Assembly (NCBI GenBank): GCA_008694505.1
Contig: VZDJ01000056.1
Coordinates: 1,740,461-1,804,460 of the forward strand
Origin: Cyanoderma ruficeps
Lineage: Eukaryota; Chordata; Aves; Passeriformes; Timaliidae
DNA length: 64,000 bases
Reading direction: 5' to 3'
Shown: positions 14,301 through 26,761 of the stretch, one piece after another
How positions within the stretch are numbered: the stretch's first letter is position 1
Layout: every line of letters starts with the position of its first letter
Notes under the pieces: model-generated
What the model saw: the letters and a program-made list of their open reading frames with translations, nothing else
Database searches by the model: none
Told to the model about the DNA's origin: nothing
Made by a program: the position numbers and the translations under genes

Positions 14301-17300
14301 AGGGAGTTTTCAAAATTAATCTGCTTCCATGACTCTCTGCTCTGCCACATGCTTTCACCAGCTCCCATTTCAGCTGTGTCATCCTAATTTCACTCCAGGG
14401 AACAAAGGGATTTATTCTTGTTTAGTCAGTAAGTTCATCAGGTATGGGTTTGTTCTCTACTCTCCATCTGTAGATCCCTAAAGCACAAAGACCCCAAAGT
14501 ACCCAGACTCCTTGCATGTGCCTGAACTAAGCATCACTACCATCAAAGAGCTCAAACAGACCATTCACAGACAGTAATTTCACTTGCCTTTTTCAGACCT
14601 AGTGTGTCTTCTTGTCTTGTCTTATCAGCCTACACAATAAAACAGCCCATTAAAGGGAAAGTGAAATACATGACCATACTTTAGTGGTCTGGCTATGACC
14701 AAAGTTGTTGTGGAGCTCATAGAAGCCAGCCCTAACTTTAAACAAGTGGCAGCCCAAAGTAGACCCACTGCAGGCACAGCCTTTCTTGTTTCTGGTTACC
14801 CTGCTCCACCATCTCAGCTCAGCACCTGAGGTTTGTTCCCAGGTCAGCATGGTTTGGGAGAACTGGAGTACGTAAGACATTCAAGAGTCCCTGGCATTCA
14901 AGGAAGCATGTGAAAAAAACATAAAGCACCACTGGAAAATGCAAAGTTGTGGTGAGGAAGTCTTAGGATACTGCTGGGAGCCAGAGAGACAGAGTTAACT
15001 CCGAAGCCTTCAGAAGAGTTTCTGACAGGTATGATTCAACACATTAAAACCCCTCACAGGTGAATCACGCCACCTTGAGACCTCATTTCTCCTGACATTT
15101 TGCACAGCATTACATGAGCTCCATCAGATGACTCCATTGGGTCGTGGGCGAAAGAAGACCATGATGTGCCGCAAAACAAGATATCCACCCCCTCCTCCAC
15201 ATCACTGCTGCACGCCTCAAATATGCCACCACTGCACCTCTCCACTGGCCACATATCCCAGAAAGATTTCTGGAAAGGGAAGAATAAACTACCAGTACAA
15301 AATAGTCAGGTACCACGATTGCAACACACAAAGCTCACCAGCAAGATGACAAGCTGCCCTATTAGCATGAAATGCTACCCTCAGATAAATTACTTCCAGA
15401 GTAAATAAGCTAAGAGGAGGCCTGGCACCAACATAAACCAGACTGAGTGCATTTTCTCAAAAAGCTCTGATCACCTACACATCAGCATGAAAGAAGGAAA
15501 TTTCTTACTTTGCAATTAGTAACTCTTCGTGGCATTTGTATTTCTGTAGTACTTATTGTAACAGTCACCAGGTCAGGCTCTGTAAGTGCTAATGGACTCA
15601 GCAAGTAGTAGTCAAGGCAAAGAGCTTTTCTCTTGGGATCCACAGAGCATCTGTGCACTTTCCCAGTGACACAAAAGAACAGTGATTTTTCTGAGATGCA
15701 AATCTACTCAGACGCTGCATCTCTCAAATCCAAGGGCACAGCATCTGATGTCACTCAAAAATCTTTCCTAACAGACACAATGAAAATCAAAGTTGTGAAA
15801 TACGAATAAGCTGCTGGCTGCCAGCAAGCAGCAGGGACCATGAACGAGGAACACAAGAAAGATGAATGGAGGGGTTTCTGAAAAAAGCAACATAAACAAT
15901 GCAAGGAGCTGAAGAGAATAACCAAACTGTGGTTAATGTTGAGACTGGATTTCTTCCCAGTCTAGCACAGTTGTATACATTGAACATCACCGACCAATGT
16001 ATCATGCTACCTTGGTTTTCCTGCTCAATACTTCTTTGTAGTCTTCTGGTTAAATTGAGCCAATGTATCACAAAACATAAAAGCCACAAATAAACCACAC
16101 TAAACTCCCAAAACCTTCAAAATTATGCCACACTCAGATGCATCTGCTTCCCAATGGCATAATTAGCTATAACCACAGATCCTGCACATCCAGCATCTTT
16201 GCTACAAAGGTAAGCATCACAGAATTTGCTCTCACCCTTTTGGCCCTAAAACTTCCTGAAGTAACTGCAGAACATTTATTTTCTAATACATGCACTTCTA
16301 AAGGAAGGATTATGGCTTAACCTGGACAAATTGTTTGAGCTCTTCCAAACACTTCAATGTTTTTTTCTTGTTATAGCCACAATATATACACAGGGGAAAA
16401 CAGGCAAGCATTCACACCCAAATATATCTCAGGTGCAACAGAAGGCACTGGGTCATCCTCTTCCTGTACTACTGTCTGTGCATGCCAGGATACTAAGTGC
16501 TTTCGAAACACTGATTAACTCTAGATAATGAGGTTGCAGACACTGCAATTATCCAGTGGAGCTGCAAAGGCTCGAGTTCATCTTGTTTTCTTATTTCATC
16601 TTCATAATACGGATGCAATACATGACCCTGCTCTGCAAACCTGAATCAGATGCCTGTTCCTAAAACACTCAAAGAAACAGACATGCTTTGTCAAGTGCCA
16701 GACACAATGTGATCTAAGATCTTTCCAATTTTTTAACTTCTATAACTCTTACATATACACCTTCCTGCAGAATCAAGTTTCCTGGCTTCCACACGAGATT
16801 TAAGAAACAAACTTTTAACAGTTGTTCTATTTGTTTGAATCCAACCTGTCATAAATAAAAATCAAGACTAGTACTTCCATCAGGGCTTTAAACCACCTAT
16901 TGACAGTCTTCTGTCAGGCCTCAAAATTGAAGAACTGTTCCCTCCCCAAACTACACAGAAGTTAAATTATTTGTCTAGTGCCATTATAGTTCCAAGTGGT
17001 GCTTTTATCTAAAACTTCCAACTAACCTGAAACTTTACTTCATTATTTTCCATTTGAAAACAAACCAAGAAGTCAGCTTTTCTGCAGTTCACAGATTTAA
17101 GCACCTTCTTTTCCTTCCACAATATAATATGACACTTCAACTAAATTAATTACAGTGGAATGTCTCAGCTAGATCCTGGGAGACAAAGATAAAAAGGAAA
17201 AAACAGATCTCTGGCATCTCACTGAATTAGTCTGATATCGAAAGATGACACAAGATAATTTTGTTACCTGATTTCTGAGAAGCTTTTATTTTATATTCAT

Positions 17301-20300
17301 TCACCACTCCCCTTTTCCACCGCTTATTCAATACAAACTGATACCTTACAGTTTTTGTAGATACCAAGAAATGCATTTCTAACCTCTTCAGGTCCATGTT
17401 TACATTTGTGTTTACACAGCAATAATAAGACCTGTGACACAGCTTCCATAAGGACTTGCACCTTGATCTACATGGGAACAGCTGTACCATGGTAAGCTTG
17501 TACCACCCCCCACCACCAAACAACTGCACATGTGGAAAGGGAAACCTGCACATGGTAGTATCTTCCACGTGATTTGCAGATGAGGAATTTCTTGAGCCAG
17601 AAGTATTCTATAAATTATGTCCTGCAACTTCAGGAGGCTGAATAATCACAACTCATATTCAAAAGGAAAAGGTGGAACAACTACACCCCTGCCTCTTAGA
17701 TCAGGGTAGAAGATGCTATTGACTTTAAACTATAGACTGAAGTCTCTTCTAAAATCAAAATTAACTTGATTAAAGTAAAGGAGTTAACTCAGAGCACGGA
17801 ATGAGAATCAGAAGCTTTCAGCCTGAAGGTTTTGTTATCTGGTAATTTTTTCTGCTTCGTGACTAACACCACTTGCACTGTTCTGATTGCTCTTCACGTG
17901 CCCATTAGCTTAAGCTAAGGAGAAGAATGATAGACTCCAACTGCTTGTCCTCATGCAGTAAGCTTATGTCATCATTAGATCACAAGTTATTTGGATAACA
18001 AGAAGTCTTTAAATAGCGGATTGCTTAATTTAAGGTTTGGCACATCCATGTGTTACTAATATACACATGCTTTCAGAAATACTTCTCTGCTTTTAAAAAA
18101 AGTGTTATATCTCCCTCTGCAGCCATTTTGGGCCAGTCATCAAACATTTTACTTTGGTTAGGGGTCAGATAAATGCAGAAAATTACTTCTGACTGTATAT
18201 ATTTTATCTTTCTGGGAATTTAAACAACTTCCCAATATATACTCCACCATGCTCAGCTGAATGTCTGGCAACCACAGCAAAGTCCTGCTGCCATGGCTGT
18301 TCTACTATAAAGAAAGCATTCAATATAAATTATAAACATGCATGTGTCAGAAACTTCTACAGCTGCCCTACAGAAAGGCCATGACTGAAAACTATCATGC
18401 AAACACGGAAATTCCACAACAGAATTGTTTTCTGGAAGCCCCAAGGACAGAATGAAACATCCATCATCACACTTTCCTGTTTCCCCCTGAAAGGGTACAC
18501 AGGCACAGCAGAGACAACAGCCAGTCAAATGCTTACCAAATTCATAGACTTTTTTACATTTGGTCTCCAAATCATCGATGAGGTCCTGCAGCCGACACTG
18601 CTTGGCCAACCTCTTGCAATCACTGACATATTCTACATCAATATCCAGACGACCTGTCAAGAAGAAATGCAGTCAGCTCTCTTAATCCACAGGGATTTAG
18701 GTATAAAAATGGCAAAAAAATAAGGCCTGAAGACTTGATAGCACAGAGATTTAGTAATTAGATACACTGCCTCACTTGTCAGCATCCACTTACAGCTCAG
18801 TCCCAGAAGCTAAGACATGGTATTCCACCACCACCCACCACTCAAATCAGTAACAGTTTGGCATTTAATTCACATTTCCACTTTCCAGGGTTTACCCTAA
18901 TAGTTTCATTCAAAAGTCCAAAGACCAAACAGGTTATACAAAACATGCCAAATTCCCTCAGAAAATCAAAAAACAGCAGCACAACAGCAGCAGGCATGAC
19001 TGCCACCATTGACTATCTGGCTTTGGGTAAGAACAGACTTTAGGCATCAGTTTTCTTCACAGGATCTTTTACAATCAGTGAAAACGTGGCAAGGGACATT
19101 CCTGAACACACTGTATTGGAAAAGAAGAACCTTGAAGACAATGTTAATTTCTGGCACCACCTCCTGGCCTGAGATAGTTCAGCATTTAGCATGCCTACAA
19201 TACAGCACTGAACATTTTCATAGAAGGTTTAGGATCAACTTCCGTTCAGAAAAAATATTAGAAAGTAGACAAAGCATTCAGCAAACGCTGCTCAGGTCTG
19301 CCAAACTGAAAATATCCTACACGGGAAACTGGCTTTTCACCACCTTAGGAGGCTGTTACACCAGCTGACAGATTTTCCTTCCTTAAGTTAAAAACATAGT
19401 CTCCAAGTCCATCCAACCAATCAACCTAAGCTGATTTTGGTTCCAATTGACCGTATAATTACTGGCAGGACAACAACTGGCAAAGGGTACAAACATCTTG
19501 GAAGAGCTGGTGATTGCTCCCACTCTCCCTTTCTGCCAGCAGAGAGGATTTGTTGGTGACTCAAGCACCCAAACACTGCTGAGTGCAAGCCTGTGCCACT
19601 CAGTGCAGAGGTACAGACAGTTGCCCACCAGCCATGTAAACAAACAGCAGAGGGTAAGGCCATTTACCTGTGTATAGATACTGCAGAAGAGCACCAAAGG
19701 CTGCTGGATTGATCTAAAATGAAACAAGAAAGTTACATTTGGAATCACCATGAATTTAACAGTAAGTTTGAAACATGATCCTGAACAAGCAAAAAACCAA
19801 ACCCTTAAGTAAGAACTTACACTGCATATGATTTCCTTGCTCCTCGCATAACTAATGCTGCCACTTCACCTGGCTTACACAGCTCCTTACTGTTTCAACT
19901 GATACTAACCCCTCAGGTACATGACTAACAGTGGAACTCAAGTGACACAGCTATAATATAGGCTCTGCAAAATCCAGTTTTTTACTGATCATAAACATTT
20001 CCACATCTTCCCAATTCCAGAGGAAAGATGTTCCTGTACAAAGAGAAAGGAGAGCAGTGTTCTGAGAAACTGGGATTATGTTTGTCACGAGAGAATTTGG
20101 ACTGCCAGGGTCAACTTACAGAAATGTGTGCCAGAGTACTGGCGATTAATGGATGGAATGCACTTATGGGCTATTTAGTTCTTGCTGCAAAAGCAATAAA
20201 ATGGACTCAATTAGTGCCAATTATGGAGGTGAAGTCTCCACCACAGACCACCTGTCCACCAGGAATTAGACAGACTCAACTCCTCCTAGAGAGGGGCTGT

Positions 20301-23300
20301 GACACAGCTGGCAGATGGTAACAGCTATGTGCTACTGCAATTAATTAAGATATGTTTGAGTCCGTGACAGAGGGAACAAAGGGAAGGTATGCAATCTGCA
20401 GCCTTTTGTTATCTGAAAAAGATGCAATTTTACTGCATAAAGTGCCTCTGCAAGCCCGTCTCCTCAACTAGGGTCATTCTGAGCCCTGTGGAAGTTGACC
20501 CTCAAACTCACTTTCCTCACCCAGCTGCAACAGCAAAAGAAAAGAAAGAATGGAAGCACAGCCTTGCTCACCAGTGGGTGCTTCAACACTATCATGTTTT
20601 TCCCCTTCCATTTGGTCTCAAACATCTCGGCAAAGTAGGCGCTGCGAGCGCTGAGGATGCAGCGGTGGGCACAGAAGGATTTGCCATGAACAATGAAAAC
20701 AATGTCACTCTGGTAACCCTGCTCCAGCAACCTGTGAGGAACAGAGAGAAGGGAGACTCACTGCAGGATGAAAAAGGGAACAATGGAGTAATGCTAGTGG
20801 GGAACATGGTACAATTAGGTCTAAATGAACAAATACCCCCAGGCATTGCAGTCTCTCCCTGCTCAGCGGGAAGGCCAGCATGGGGCTGGTACTTCACATA
20901 CCAAAGTGGGATGTCTCACTCCCTGCCATAACTCACAGAAGTTTTGTTAGTGCAACGGAAGGGCTGGAGAATGAAATCATCCTGCTTTAGGGGAACACCG
21001 GGAACAGATTTTAAAGTGGAGCTAGCTGCCCCCAAGCACATCTTCAGAAGTTAGTACTGTTTTTAAATCCTCAGATGTCAAAAAAAACCCTTTAAAATGA
21101 CACACTTTCAAAAAGAACTACCCTGCTACAAAGTAAGATGCAACTTTCCCACTCTCTGGGCACTGTCACTGTGTGCACTTTAACCATGTAACAAATAGGA
21201 GAGGACTTGATGTCACCCACCCTCAGAAGAAGGAAGGATATGACAGGCATGAAATGCAGGCAATTGCCACATCAAAGGTGAAGCTTTGTTTATGCCTGCA
21301 TGCCCATACCTTCACTCTTCAAAAGGAAAAAACCAAAACTGCTACTTCTAGAGTCTACAGCAACCATCAGCAGCATTTTCTAATGCCGATCACTCCCTGC
21401 ACATATATCCTCACAAACATCCTCAAGAGGTCACATCAGGTGGACATCAAGCATCAAACTCCTTCTAGAGAGTTGGACTGGTGCATAGAAAGGTGTGGAG
21501 TCACACATGGAGATGCTGTCAGAGTCTGGAATGCTAATCTCAATCTCCGGCCCCTAGCACACCATTCCTTCTAAGTGTCTTGCCCCAAACCAAACAGAAG
21601 CATTAGATTTTTACTTTTTGCCTTCCAACTGTTGCCCTTTGTTTCAACTTTAACACAAGGTCTGCTTGAATGAGTAGAAACCAGCACATTTTAGCTTTCA
21701 CGTATGATCAACCCTGCACCATCTGAGCCACAGTCACCAGGGCAGTAATAAATCACTCTGCAAGATTCTACTTCCCTGGAACACAGAATCTGATTTTACT
21801 TAGATAAATGAGTTTTCTTCCTCCCCTCACTCCTTACAGTTTCAGAAATTAGGACACTGTAGTACTGGGAAGATTGTAATATTTTTCTAGGACTTATTAA
21901 CATTCCTGTTTCAAAGATTTAAAAAAAAGCACATCAAGGTTTTAACATTTGTAAGTCAGTCCAATGGAAAATAAAAAGGAAAAAAATCCCAAACCAACCA
22001 GCAAGTCTGTAATAACATCAGAGTTACCAAGATAGAGAAACAGCAAGAAGAAAAGCTTGAAACTATTCCTCTACTCTTGAGCACGTTAGGCTGCCACTCC
22101 AGCTCTAGTACAATGTGGGACAGGCAACTTTCAAAAGTATCTTAAAAAATTTCAATAACCAAGAAGAAAGAACTGGGCAATGTCACTGTTCAGTCAGTTT
22201 GAGGCTTCTTGAAGTGCTCTGTTTCACAAATGAGAAACATTTTATCAGTGCGGAAAATTTCATCTTGCAAGCTATAGTACCTTCAGTCCTGAAGCTGAAT
22301 TTCAGTTGATATACTATCCTAAATTGTTGATGTGGTTTTAGTCATGTGATTTTGGTTTGACAGTCAAGGATGACGGCTTAGTGCTTCTGCATTGTAAAGA
22401 CCAGCTTTCTGTTGACTCTGGAGTCTGTACACAACTCATTGGAGGCTTTGCACACACACACACCTGGAGATCATCCCTTAGGGCACAGCACAGAGGAACA
22501 TCCCTTAGGAAGCTCTACATGCCGAGGAATGAGAGAAGGTACTGACCAGCTGCCTTTCGAAGCTGCCCTGAACAGAGAGTTTAAATATGCAGAAGGGCTC
22601 AGGAAGGACGATGGGATGCTGGGCACATGTCCCATGTCCTTACCGCTGGAGGAAGACGTCATAGTAGTCCCTCTTCATGCACTTGGCCGTGATCTGTTTG
22701 TACTCCTTCAGCAGCCGGCGGATGGCATCGCTCAGAGCTCCGTACAAACAACGTTCTCCATCAAAAGTGTTTGCCTCACACTTTGCTCCTGTTAAACAAC
22801 CACAGGCACAGGCCAGGAGGCAGAGTTAGATCCTTCTCCAGTGTCCCCAAATGAGTCACTAAATGAGTGTGACTTCTGGCTGCTGACATGTTTCACTGTG
22901 TCCCCTCTGCTGACGAGCATATTGACAAAAACCGAGCTTCCCTCACATGTGTACAATCCAAAGCTGCTCTCCCACAGACAAATCCCTTTCTGAGGAAGTC
23001 ATGACTTGTTTAAACTGACCTGTGTAAAAAGCCTCTCAGCATGGCTCCAGCAGTGTTCTGGGAAGACAAATCTCACTGTACAAAGAGTGCAATCATTTCT
23101 TGGACTGTTAAGAATTTCTCCTAAAAAGTATTTCTGCTTTGTATAAAACAGGAGCCTCTTTAGGTTAGAACCTTCTAGAAATTTGGAGGCCATTTGCATT
23201 TTCCTATTTAGAATTACACAAGTTGATTAAGACGCTGCAAATGCAGCAGAAAATCAGACCGTTTGAGATGTGACTCTGCTCTCTGGTTCCTTTGGCAAAA

Positions 23301-26300
23301 CACTACCACTACATAGGAGAATTTGGGTACTGAGAACCAAATGGGCAGGCACTTGGTCTTGCTTTGTCTAAGATTAGCAAAATCTCTTACACTTCACATT
23401 AAAGTCCTGCTTACAAAGTCAGGCTATCAGTAGAGTACAAGGAAGTTTTACACAGACAATTCTTCCTATTAAATACAACTCTTAGATCAGCATATTCCAA
23501 ACATCATTGCACCCTCAGAAAATATCAGCTGTGATTTCAGAAAGTCATGCTGCCTTGAGCCATCACAGACACCTTCTCTTTCTATGCATTTTCAAGATTT
23601 CAAGCAAACAGAGAAATTTCAAGCAATTCCAAGAAGCAAATTCAAGCAGCAAATGGCCTGCAAGAGAGACCATGCAGGTGTGTGCAGGGCTCCTTCTGTA
23701 GCCTGAGATCACTGATCAGATAGTTGGTTGTAACAGAAGAAGTTTCCACAAGAGACAGCTAGAAGGACATACAATCCCACGGATCAGAGAAAGACATTGC
23801 ACCCACATCAGGACACTTCTGCTCACCATTGGCTAAAAGGTAACGTACAAGCTCCTCATGTCCACACAGACAGGCGTAATACCTGGCAATAACGAGAGAA
23901 AGAAAATTAGAGATGCAGTAGGAAATAAAATTCAGTGTTTTCACACATCACCACACACAGATCAAAGCACTGAGCATCCCTGAGAAGCTTAGGAGATGAC
24001 TCCTCATAGGAGTGAGGAATCGCTACCAAATAGCACAGAAGCCAGCAACAGACTAAGCAGGATCTGTTCCCAGCAATCCTAGGCACTGCAAGGAGATCTC
24101 AAGGTCCCAGTCTGGGTTCAACATCTTCTGTTGCACTACCAGCTGCCAAATCCATCCTCATTTTAATGGAGATCATTGCATGGGCACTCAGCAGTCTACT
24201 GAATTTTCAAAAACACTCCATGCTCCTTCTGTTGTCAGTCTGACTGCTGCACACTAGGCCAAGGAGGGAACAGCACCCACACTGGATGTACAGCAAATCC
24301 ACCCCTCACTGAAGTTCTACTTCAAGGAGTTTTGTTTTCTCTTTCACAGTCTAAACCTTTCATGATTCTCTTTCACAAGGACCTCAAATTGTCTTACAGA
24401 CTAGGAGGATCCTGTAACGCACACTGCAGCAGCCAAATGTTAGTCTACCTTTACTTTGGGAAGTTATTCTGTACTCTAAATATATTGCAGATGTCTAAAT
24501 GTGCTTTGGAATTGTGGGGAGCTCACAGCACATCCCTCAGCACCTCCAGGGTGATTTCTCATTATCTACTGCCAGATAGACTGTGATCCCACAGCCTCTT
24601 GGCATTTTATCAGGCCAAGCTTTTACCCAAAAAGATATGCTAGAAATGCCATAGATTTAGGTGGAGCAAAAACCTAATCTAGCCAAGAGCAGAGTGCTTA
24701 ATCCAGGTAATTTGGTCACAAAACCACGCTTCTGAGCATCACTACAGCAAGCCCCAATCAAATGGAGTGACAAAGACACATTTAGCACAGCACCCACAGG
24801 GAAGAGAAGCAGAACTATGTAGCCAAAGCCCCAAAAAAGCAGAACCTGAGACATTTTGTAACAGTGCTCATGGCAGCTGATGCAGAGAGAGTAAAGGAGC
24901 TCGTAAGGCCCTGCCCCCCGCCCAGCCAGTGCTCCCGGCTGCAGCACTCACAGGGGTGTACTGTCCCACTTATCACGGACATTAATTTCCACATCTCGCT
25001 GTTCAAGAAGGTATCTGGAAGAAAAGGAAGAGAGCAACGTTAAAACTTCATGCAGGTACTTCCAACCCTATTCTTCCCTTTCAGAAGACATAATTTCAAG
25101 TTCATAGAGTAACTTCCAAAAGCATGACAGGATCTTGCATTGAAACTGGGGAACTGTCAGCTGTGGCTGAAGGGGCACCAGCCAAATCTTCACCCAAAGA
25201 ATGGTGTTCTACAGCATGGCCTGCCAGCTCCCTTCAATTTTAAGTGGCCCACATGGGGAAAGAGGGTAATCAAACGCATCTCTAACAGGGCAACAATCTC
25301 AAAAAAAGCCCGAGTACTTCTGCAGTACCTTCAGATTCCCCAACAATGCTCCCAGCCCGGATGCTTACAAATAAGTGGCCAATTTTAGGAGGCCAAGGCT
25401 GGACTCCCATCCTGACAAAAGCAACAACATCAGTGTCACTTCAGACCATTCTTAAATCTTGGCACTTCCTTGTCTTGCACATTTAGGCTACATCCAATGC
25501 TGCCAACATTCCCTCTTTGATACCTCTAGAAGCTGGGCTTTGCCTTGCAGACAAATCTGCACAGCGTGGCTCAAGTCTTGGTTTTTTTTATCACCTACCA
25601 TGTGAGTCCTCTCTTTCACTCCCTTCACCTTTGTTGTCTCAAACTGCAGGCTCCTCTGACCACATTCAACCACACCAAGCAACTCAGGTCCTTTCTACTC
25701 AGTCCCACGTGGTCAATTTGTCCCCTCTGCTCTGACAGCACTCTCAGACTCATTTCTCCACCATTACTTCTATACGGGTCATCTTAAACCTCTGTAAGGC
25801 CATCCCCTCTCGGACCCCTCCTTCTACAGTAAACCTGCAATTTACTGCTTGCAATGATTTAATCTAACACAATCACAACACATAAAAATGTTCCCCAGAC
25901 CTTATCCATCTCTTCACTAACAAGCACCTTGAAACAGAGATTGCTTTGATTATCTGGCATGTCACACATTAAGAGATGGAAGAATCAAGTAGGATAAAAG
26001 TTTGAAGAACAGTTTTAGATTCAAACCACGAGATGCAGGAAAAGAGCCTCTTGTAAACCCTGGACCTTGTAGACAACAAGACCTTCACCCTGCAGACAAC
26101 AAGCCCATTTGCCTCACTGCAGTTAATCTGCGCTGCTTTGAGATGAGCAACAAAACTTGACCTGAAATTTTAGTATCCCCATATTTCTCAGAGATACTCC
26201 CACAGTCTACAGCACAAGGTGTCTAAACATTTCCATGATGATCGCGTCCCAGGGATCCAGCTTCCTACCAACGCAAATACCATTTCCACCGGTAAAGAGC

Positions 26301-26761
26301 AGCGGGAGAGGAGCCTTGTGCAAGGACATTTGCCACATGCAGCACCCACACCCACGAGTACGCAGTGACCGTCTGACACCCAGACACCTGCCGGAGCCAG
26401 GCACACCTCACCCGAACCTAAGCACCCCGGCAAAGACCAGGTGCACTCCCAGCTCCTCGGGGTGCAAACAAGCTGCATTTACGTACGAGAAACAAACAGC
26501 CCTTTCCGCACCCCGGCCGCCCTGGGGAGCCCCAAAACTGCGAGAGCCGCCCTCGGAGGCCGGGACGAGCTTCAGGTGAACAGGTCCTGATGAGGCCAGG
26601 CCGCCCCGACAAGCCCGTCCCCGCTCGCCCCGGTGACCAGGGCGGTTAAAGGGCAGAACAGGGTGCTAGGAACCTCGCTCCCTGCCCCGGCCCGGCCCGG
26701 CTCACCGCACGCGGCTCACGTCGCCCTTCTTGCAGCTGGTGAACAGGTCGCTGGTGTCCAT
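2166..26761 (-). CDS. ABTB1: ABTB1, ankyrin repeat and BTB/POZ domain protein 1 (12 coding exons)
   Basis: Joined exons (minus, 5' to 3'): 26761-26706, 25014-24952, 23882-23827, 22788-22644, 20731-20572, 19713-19668, 18653-18537, 13849-13734, 8449-8351, 7776-7609, 4347-4147, 2372-2166. They total 1434 nt (477 aa plus TGA); the human protein is 478 aa. Every intron begins GT and ends AG, and all phases close. Domains: two N-terminal ankyrin-type repeats (about residues 1-65), BTB/POZ 1 (about 115-182), a linker, BTB/POZ 2 (about 270-345), and a helical BACK-like C-terminal part to 477. It has no signal peptide or membrane segment, so it acts inside the cell. Family knowledge: ABTB1/BPOZ is linked to PTEN growth-suppressive signalling and binds elongation factor eEF1A; BTB domains commonly recruit Cullin-3 ligases. 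The start is set by MDTSDLF matching the family N-terminus and a strong Kozak context. I see no frameshift or internal stop. Confidence 0.96.
2373..4146 (-). other. ABTB1: ABTB1 intron 11, nothing recognised inside
   Basis: 1774-nt GT-AG intron. Open frames inside are short and resemble nothing I know. No repeat family recognised. Confidence 0.6.
4147..4347 (-). CDS. ABTB1: ABTB1 coding exon 11
   Basis: 67 whole codons (residues 343-409), opening LSPENAYDVLCVADMYLLPG and ending MAKIIEK before GTACCG. It encodes the end of BTB 2 and the following helical region, with CGRTLAQILDEDN and LEDQCTEYM closely matching the human protein. Phase 0 on both sides. Confidence 0.97.
4348..7608 (-). other. 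ABTB1: ABTB1 intron 10, carries a likely solo LTR
   Basis: 3.26-kb GT-AG intron. Its only recognisable content is the LTR-like element near 6045-6405, which lies antisense to ABTB1. I see nothing identifiable in the rest. Confidence 0.6.
6045..6405 (+). mobile_element. likely solo LTR of an endogenous retrovirus
   Basis: A CT-rich, G-run-containing block is followed by an AATAAA signal (6316-6321), then a T-rich, R/U5-like stretch, ending in the CA of GACGAACA at 6405. That is the layout of the 3' half of a retroviral LTR. No primer-binding site or gag/pol sequence follows, hence solo. The left edge is uncertain; I placed it at a TG at 6045. I found no convincing target-site duplication. It is antisense within ABTB1 intron 10. 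Confidence 0.5.
7609..7776 (-). CDS. ABTB1: ABTB1 coding exon 10
   Basis: 56 whole codons (residues 287-342), from AFFCGRSDYFKALLEDHF to YYIYSDDTE before GTGAGC. This is the core of BTB 2. The human segment EEPATSGGPPAV is replaced by EELQTQPSIPVV, a tolerant surface loop. Phase 0 on both sides. Confidence 0.97.
7777..8350 (-). other. ABTB1: ABTB1 intron 9, nothing recognised inside
   Basis: 574-nt intron, donor GTATGT, acceptor CCAG. No repeat or ORF of note. Confidence 0.6.
8351..8449 (-). CDS. ABTB1: ABTB1 coding exon 9
   Basis: 33 codons (residues 254-286), VGFGELPF through FLCHK. It contains the FNSCPDVCFRVEDYNF start of BTB 2, aligned to human FNSCPDICFRVAG. Acceptor CTAG; donor AAG/GTATGT. 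Confidence 0.96.
8450..13733 (-). other. ABTB1: ABTB1 intron 8, nothing recognised inside
   Basis: The largest ABTB1 intron (5.28 kb) and moderately AT-rich. It has short A runs near 9040 and 9130 but no recognisable transposon. A 119-codon minus-strand open frame at 8675-9034 resembles nothing known to me. Confidence 0.55.
13734..13849 (-). CDS. ABTB1: ABTB1 coding exon 8
   Basis: Residues 215 (completed by TC) to 253: SSKPGTCVKVLTIEP, then LQEDLALLADCALPAELR before GTAGGG. This is the linker between the two BTB domains. The human PPADPRLRED stretch appears here as TGNCRLQED. Confidence 0.96.
13850..18536 (-). other. ABTB1: ABTB1 intron 7, holds a perfect short hairpin
   Basis: 4.69-kb intron. 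The one structural feature I noticed is the inverted repeat at 14199-14228. Small CA/AC runs lie near 13977-14006. No known transposon family recognised. Confidence 0.55.
14199..14228. repeat. perfect inverted repeat, 13-bp arms, 4-nt loop
   Basis: The left arm TACAGGGATCAGG and the right arm CCTGATCCCTGTA are exact reverse complements separated by GCTG. In ABTB1 pre-mRNA this can fold as a short stable hairpin. The arms are too short for a normal microRNA precursor, and pairing does not extend beyond them. Confidence 0.85.
18537..18653 (-). CDS. ABTB1: ABTB1 coding exon 7
   Basis: Completes G176, then RLDIDVEYVSDCKRLAKQ to VYEF plus one base (to residue 215). It is the end of BTB 1 and the helix that follows, with the CKRLAKQC-type motif seen in human (CERLAKQC). 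Acceptor ACAG; donor GTAAGC. Confidence 0.96.
18654..19667 (-). other. ABTB1: ABTB1 intron 6, nothing recognised inside
   Basis: 1014-nt intron. A small CAGCAG-type cluster lies near 18971-18993. No repeat family or ORF of note. Confidence 0.55.
19668..19713 (-). CDS. ABTB1: ABTB1 coding exon 6 (46 nt)
   Basis: A small exon encoding INPAAFGALLQYLYT plus the first base of G176, in BTB 1. It is flanked by TTTTAG and GTAAAT. The peptide matches human INPVAFGALLQYLYTG, and only this exon bridges the phases of exons 5 and 7. Confidence 0.96.
19714..20571 (-). other. ABTB1: ABTB1 intron 5, nothing recognised inside
   Basis: 858-nt intron, donor GTGAGC directly after the CTG codon of exon 5. No repeat or ORF of note. 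Confidence 0.55.
20572..20731 (-). CDS. ABTB1: ABTB1 coding exon 5
   Basis: Completes R107, then 53 codons LLEQGYQSDIVFIVHG to KHPL (residue 160). It holds the first half of BTB 1, including the HRCILSARSAYFAEMF signature of BTB folds. Human has LGARSAYFANML here. Confidence 0.97.
20732..22643 (-). other. ABTB1: ABTB1 intron 4, nothing but a short CA microsatellite
   Basis: 1.91-kb intron with a (CA)6 run at 22451-22462. I recognise no other repeat or coding sequence. Confidence 0.55.
22644..22788 (-). CDS. ABTB1: ABTB1 coding exon 4
   Basis: Completes G59, then 47 codons from AKCEANTFDGERCLYGAL to YYDVFLQ and two bases of R107. This links the ankyrin repeats to BTB 1. CEANTFDGERCLYGALSD is identical to human. 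Acceptor ACAG; donor GTAAGG. Confidence 0.97.
22789..23826 (-). other. ABTB1: ABTB1 intron 3, nothing recognised inside
   Basis: 1038-nt intron between GTGAGC and ACAG. No repeat family, ORF or structure noticed. Confidence 0.55.
23827..23882 (-). CDS. ABTB1: ABTB1 coding exon 3 (56 nt)
   Basis: Completes L40, then YYACLCGHEELVRYLLAN and one base of G59. This is the second ankyrin repeat, with the typical A-CxGH-E-VxxLL-NG pattern. Acceptor GCCAG; donor GTGAGC. Confidence 0.97.
23883..24951 (-). other. ABTB1: ABTB1 intron 2, nothing recognised inside
   Basis: 1069-nt intron with donor GTGAGT and acceptor CCAG. No repeat or ORF of note. Confidence 0.55.
24952..25014 (-). CDS. ABTB1: ABTB1 coding exon 2 (63 nt)
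   Basis: Completes R19, then YLLEQRDVEINVRDKWDSTP and two bases of L40. It is the junction of ankyrin repeats 1 and 2, matching human YLLEQRDVEVNVRDKWDSTP with one V to I change. Confidence 0.97.
25015..26705 (-). other. ABTB1: ABTB1 intron 1, grades into the CpG island
   Basis: 1.69-kb intron. The 5' end (from about 26500) is CpG-rich and part of the promoter island. The rest is ordinary, without recognised repeats. Confidence 0.55.
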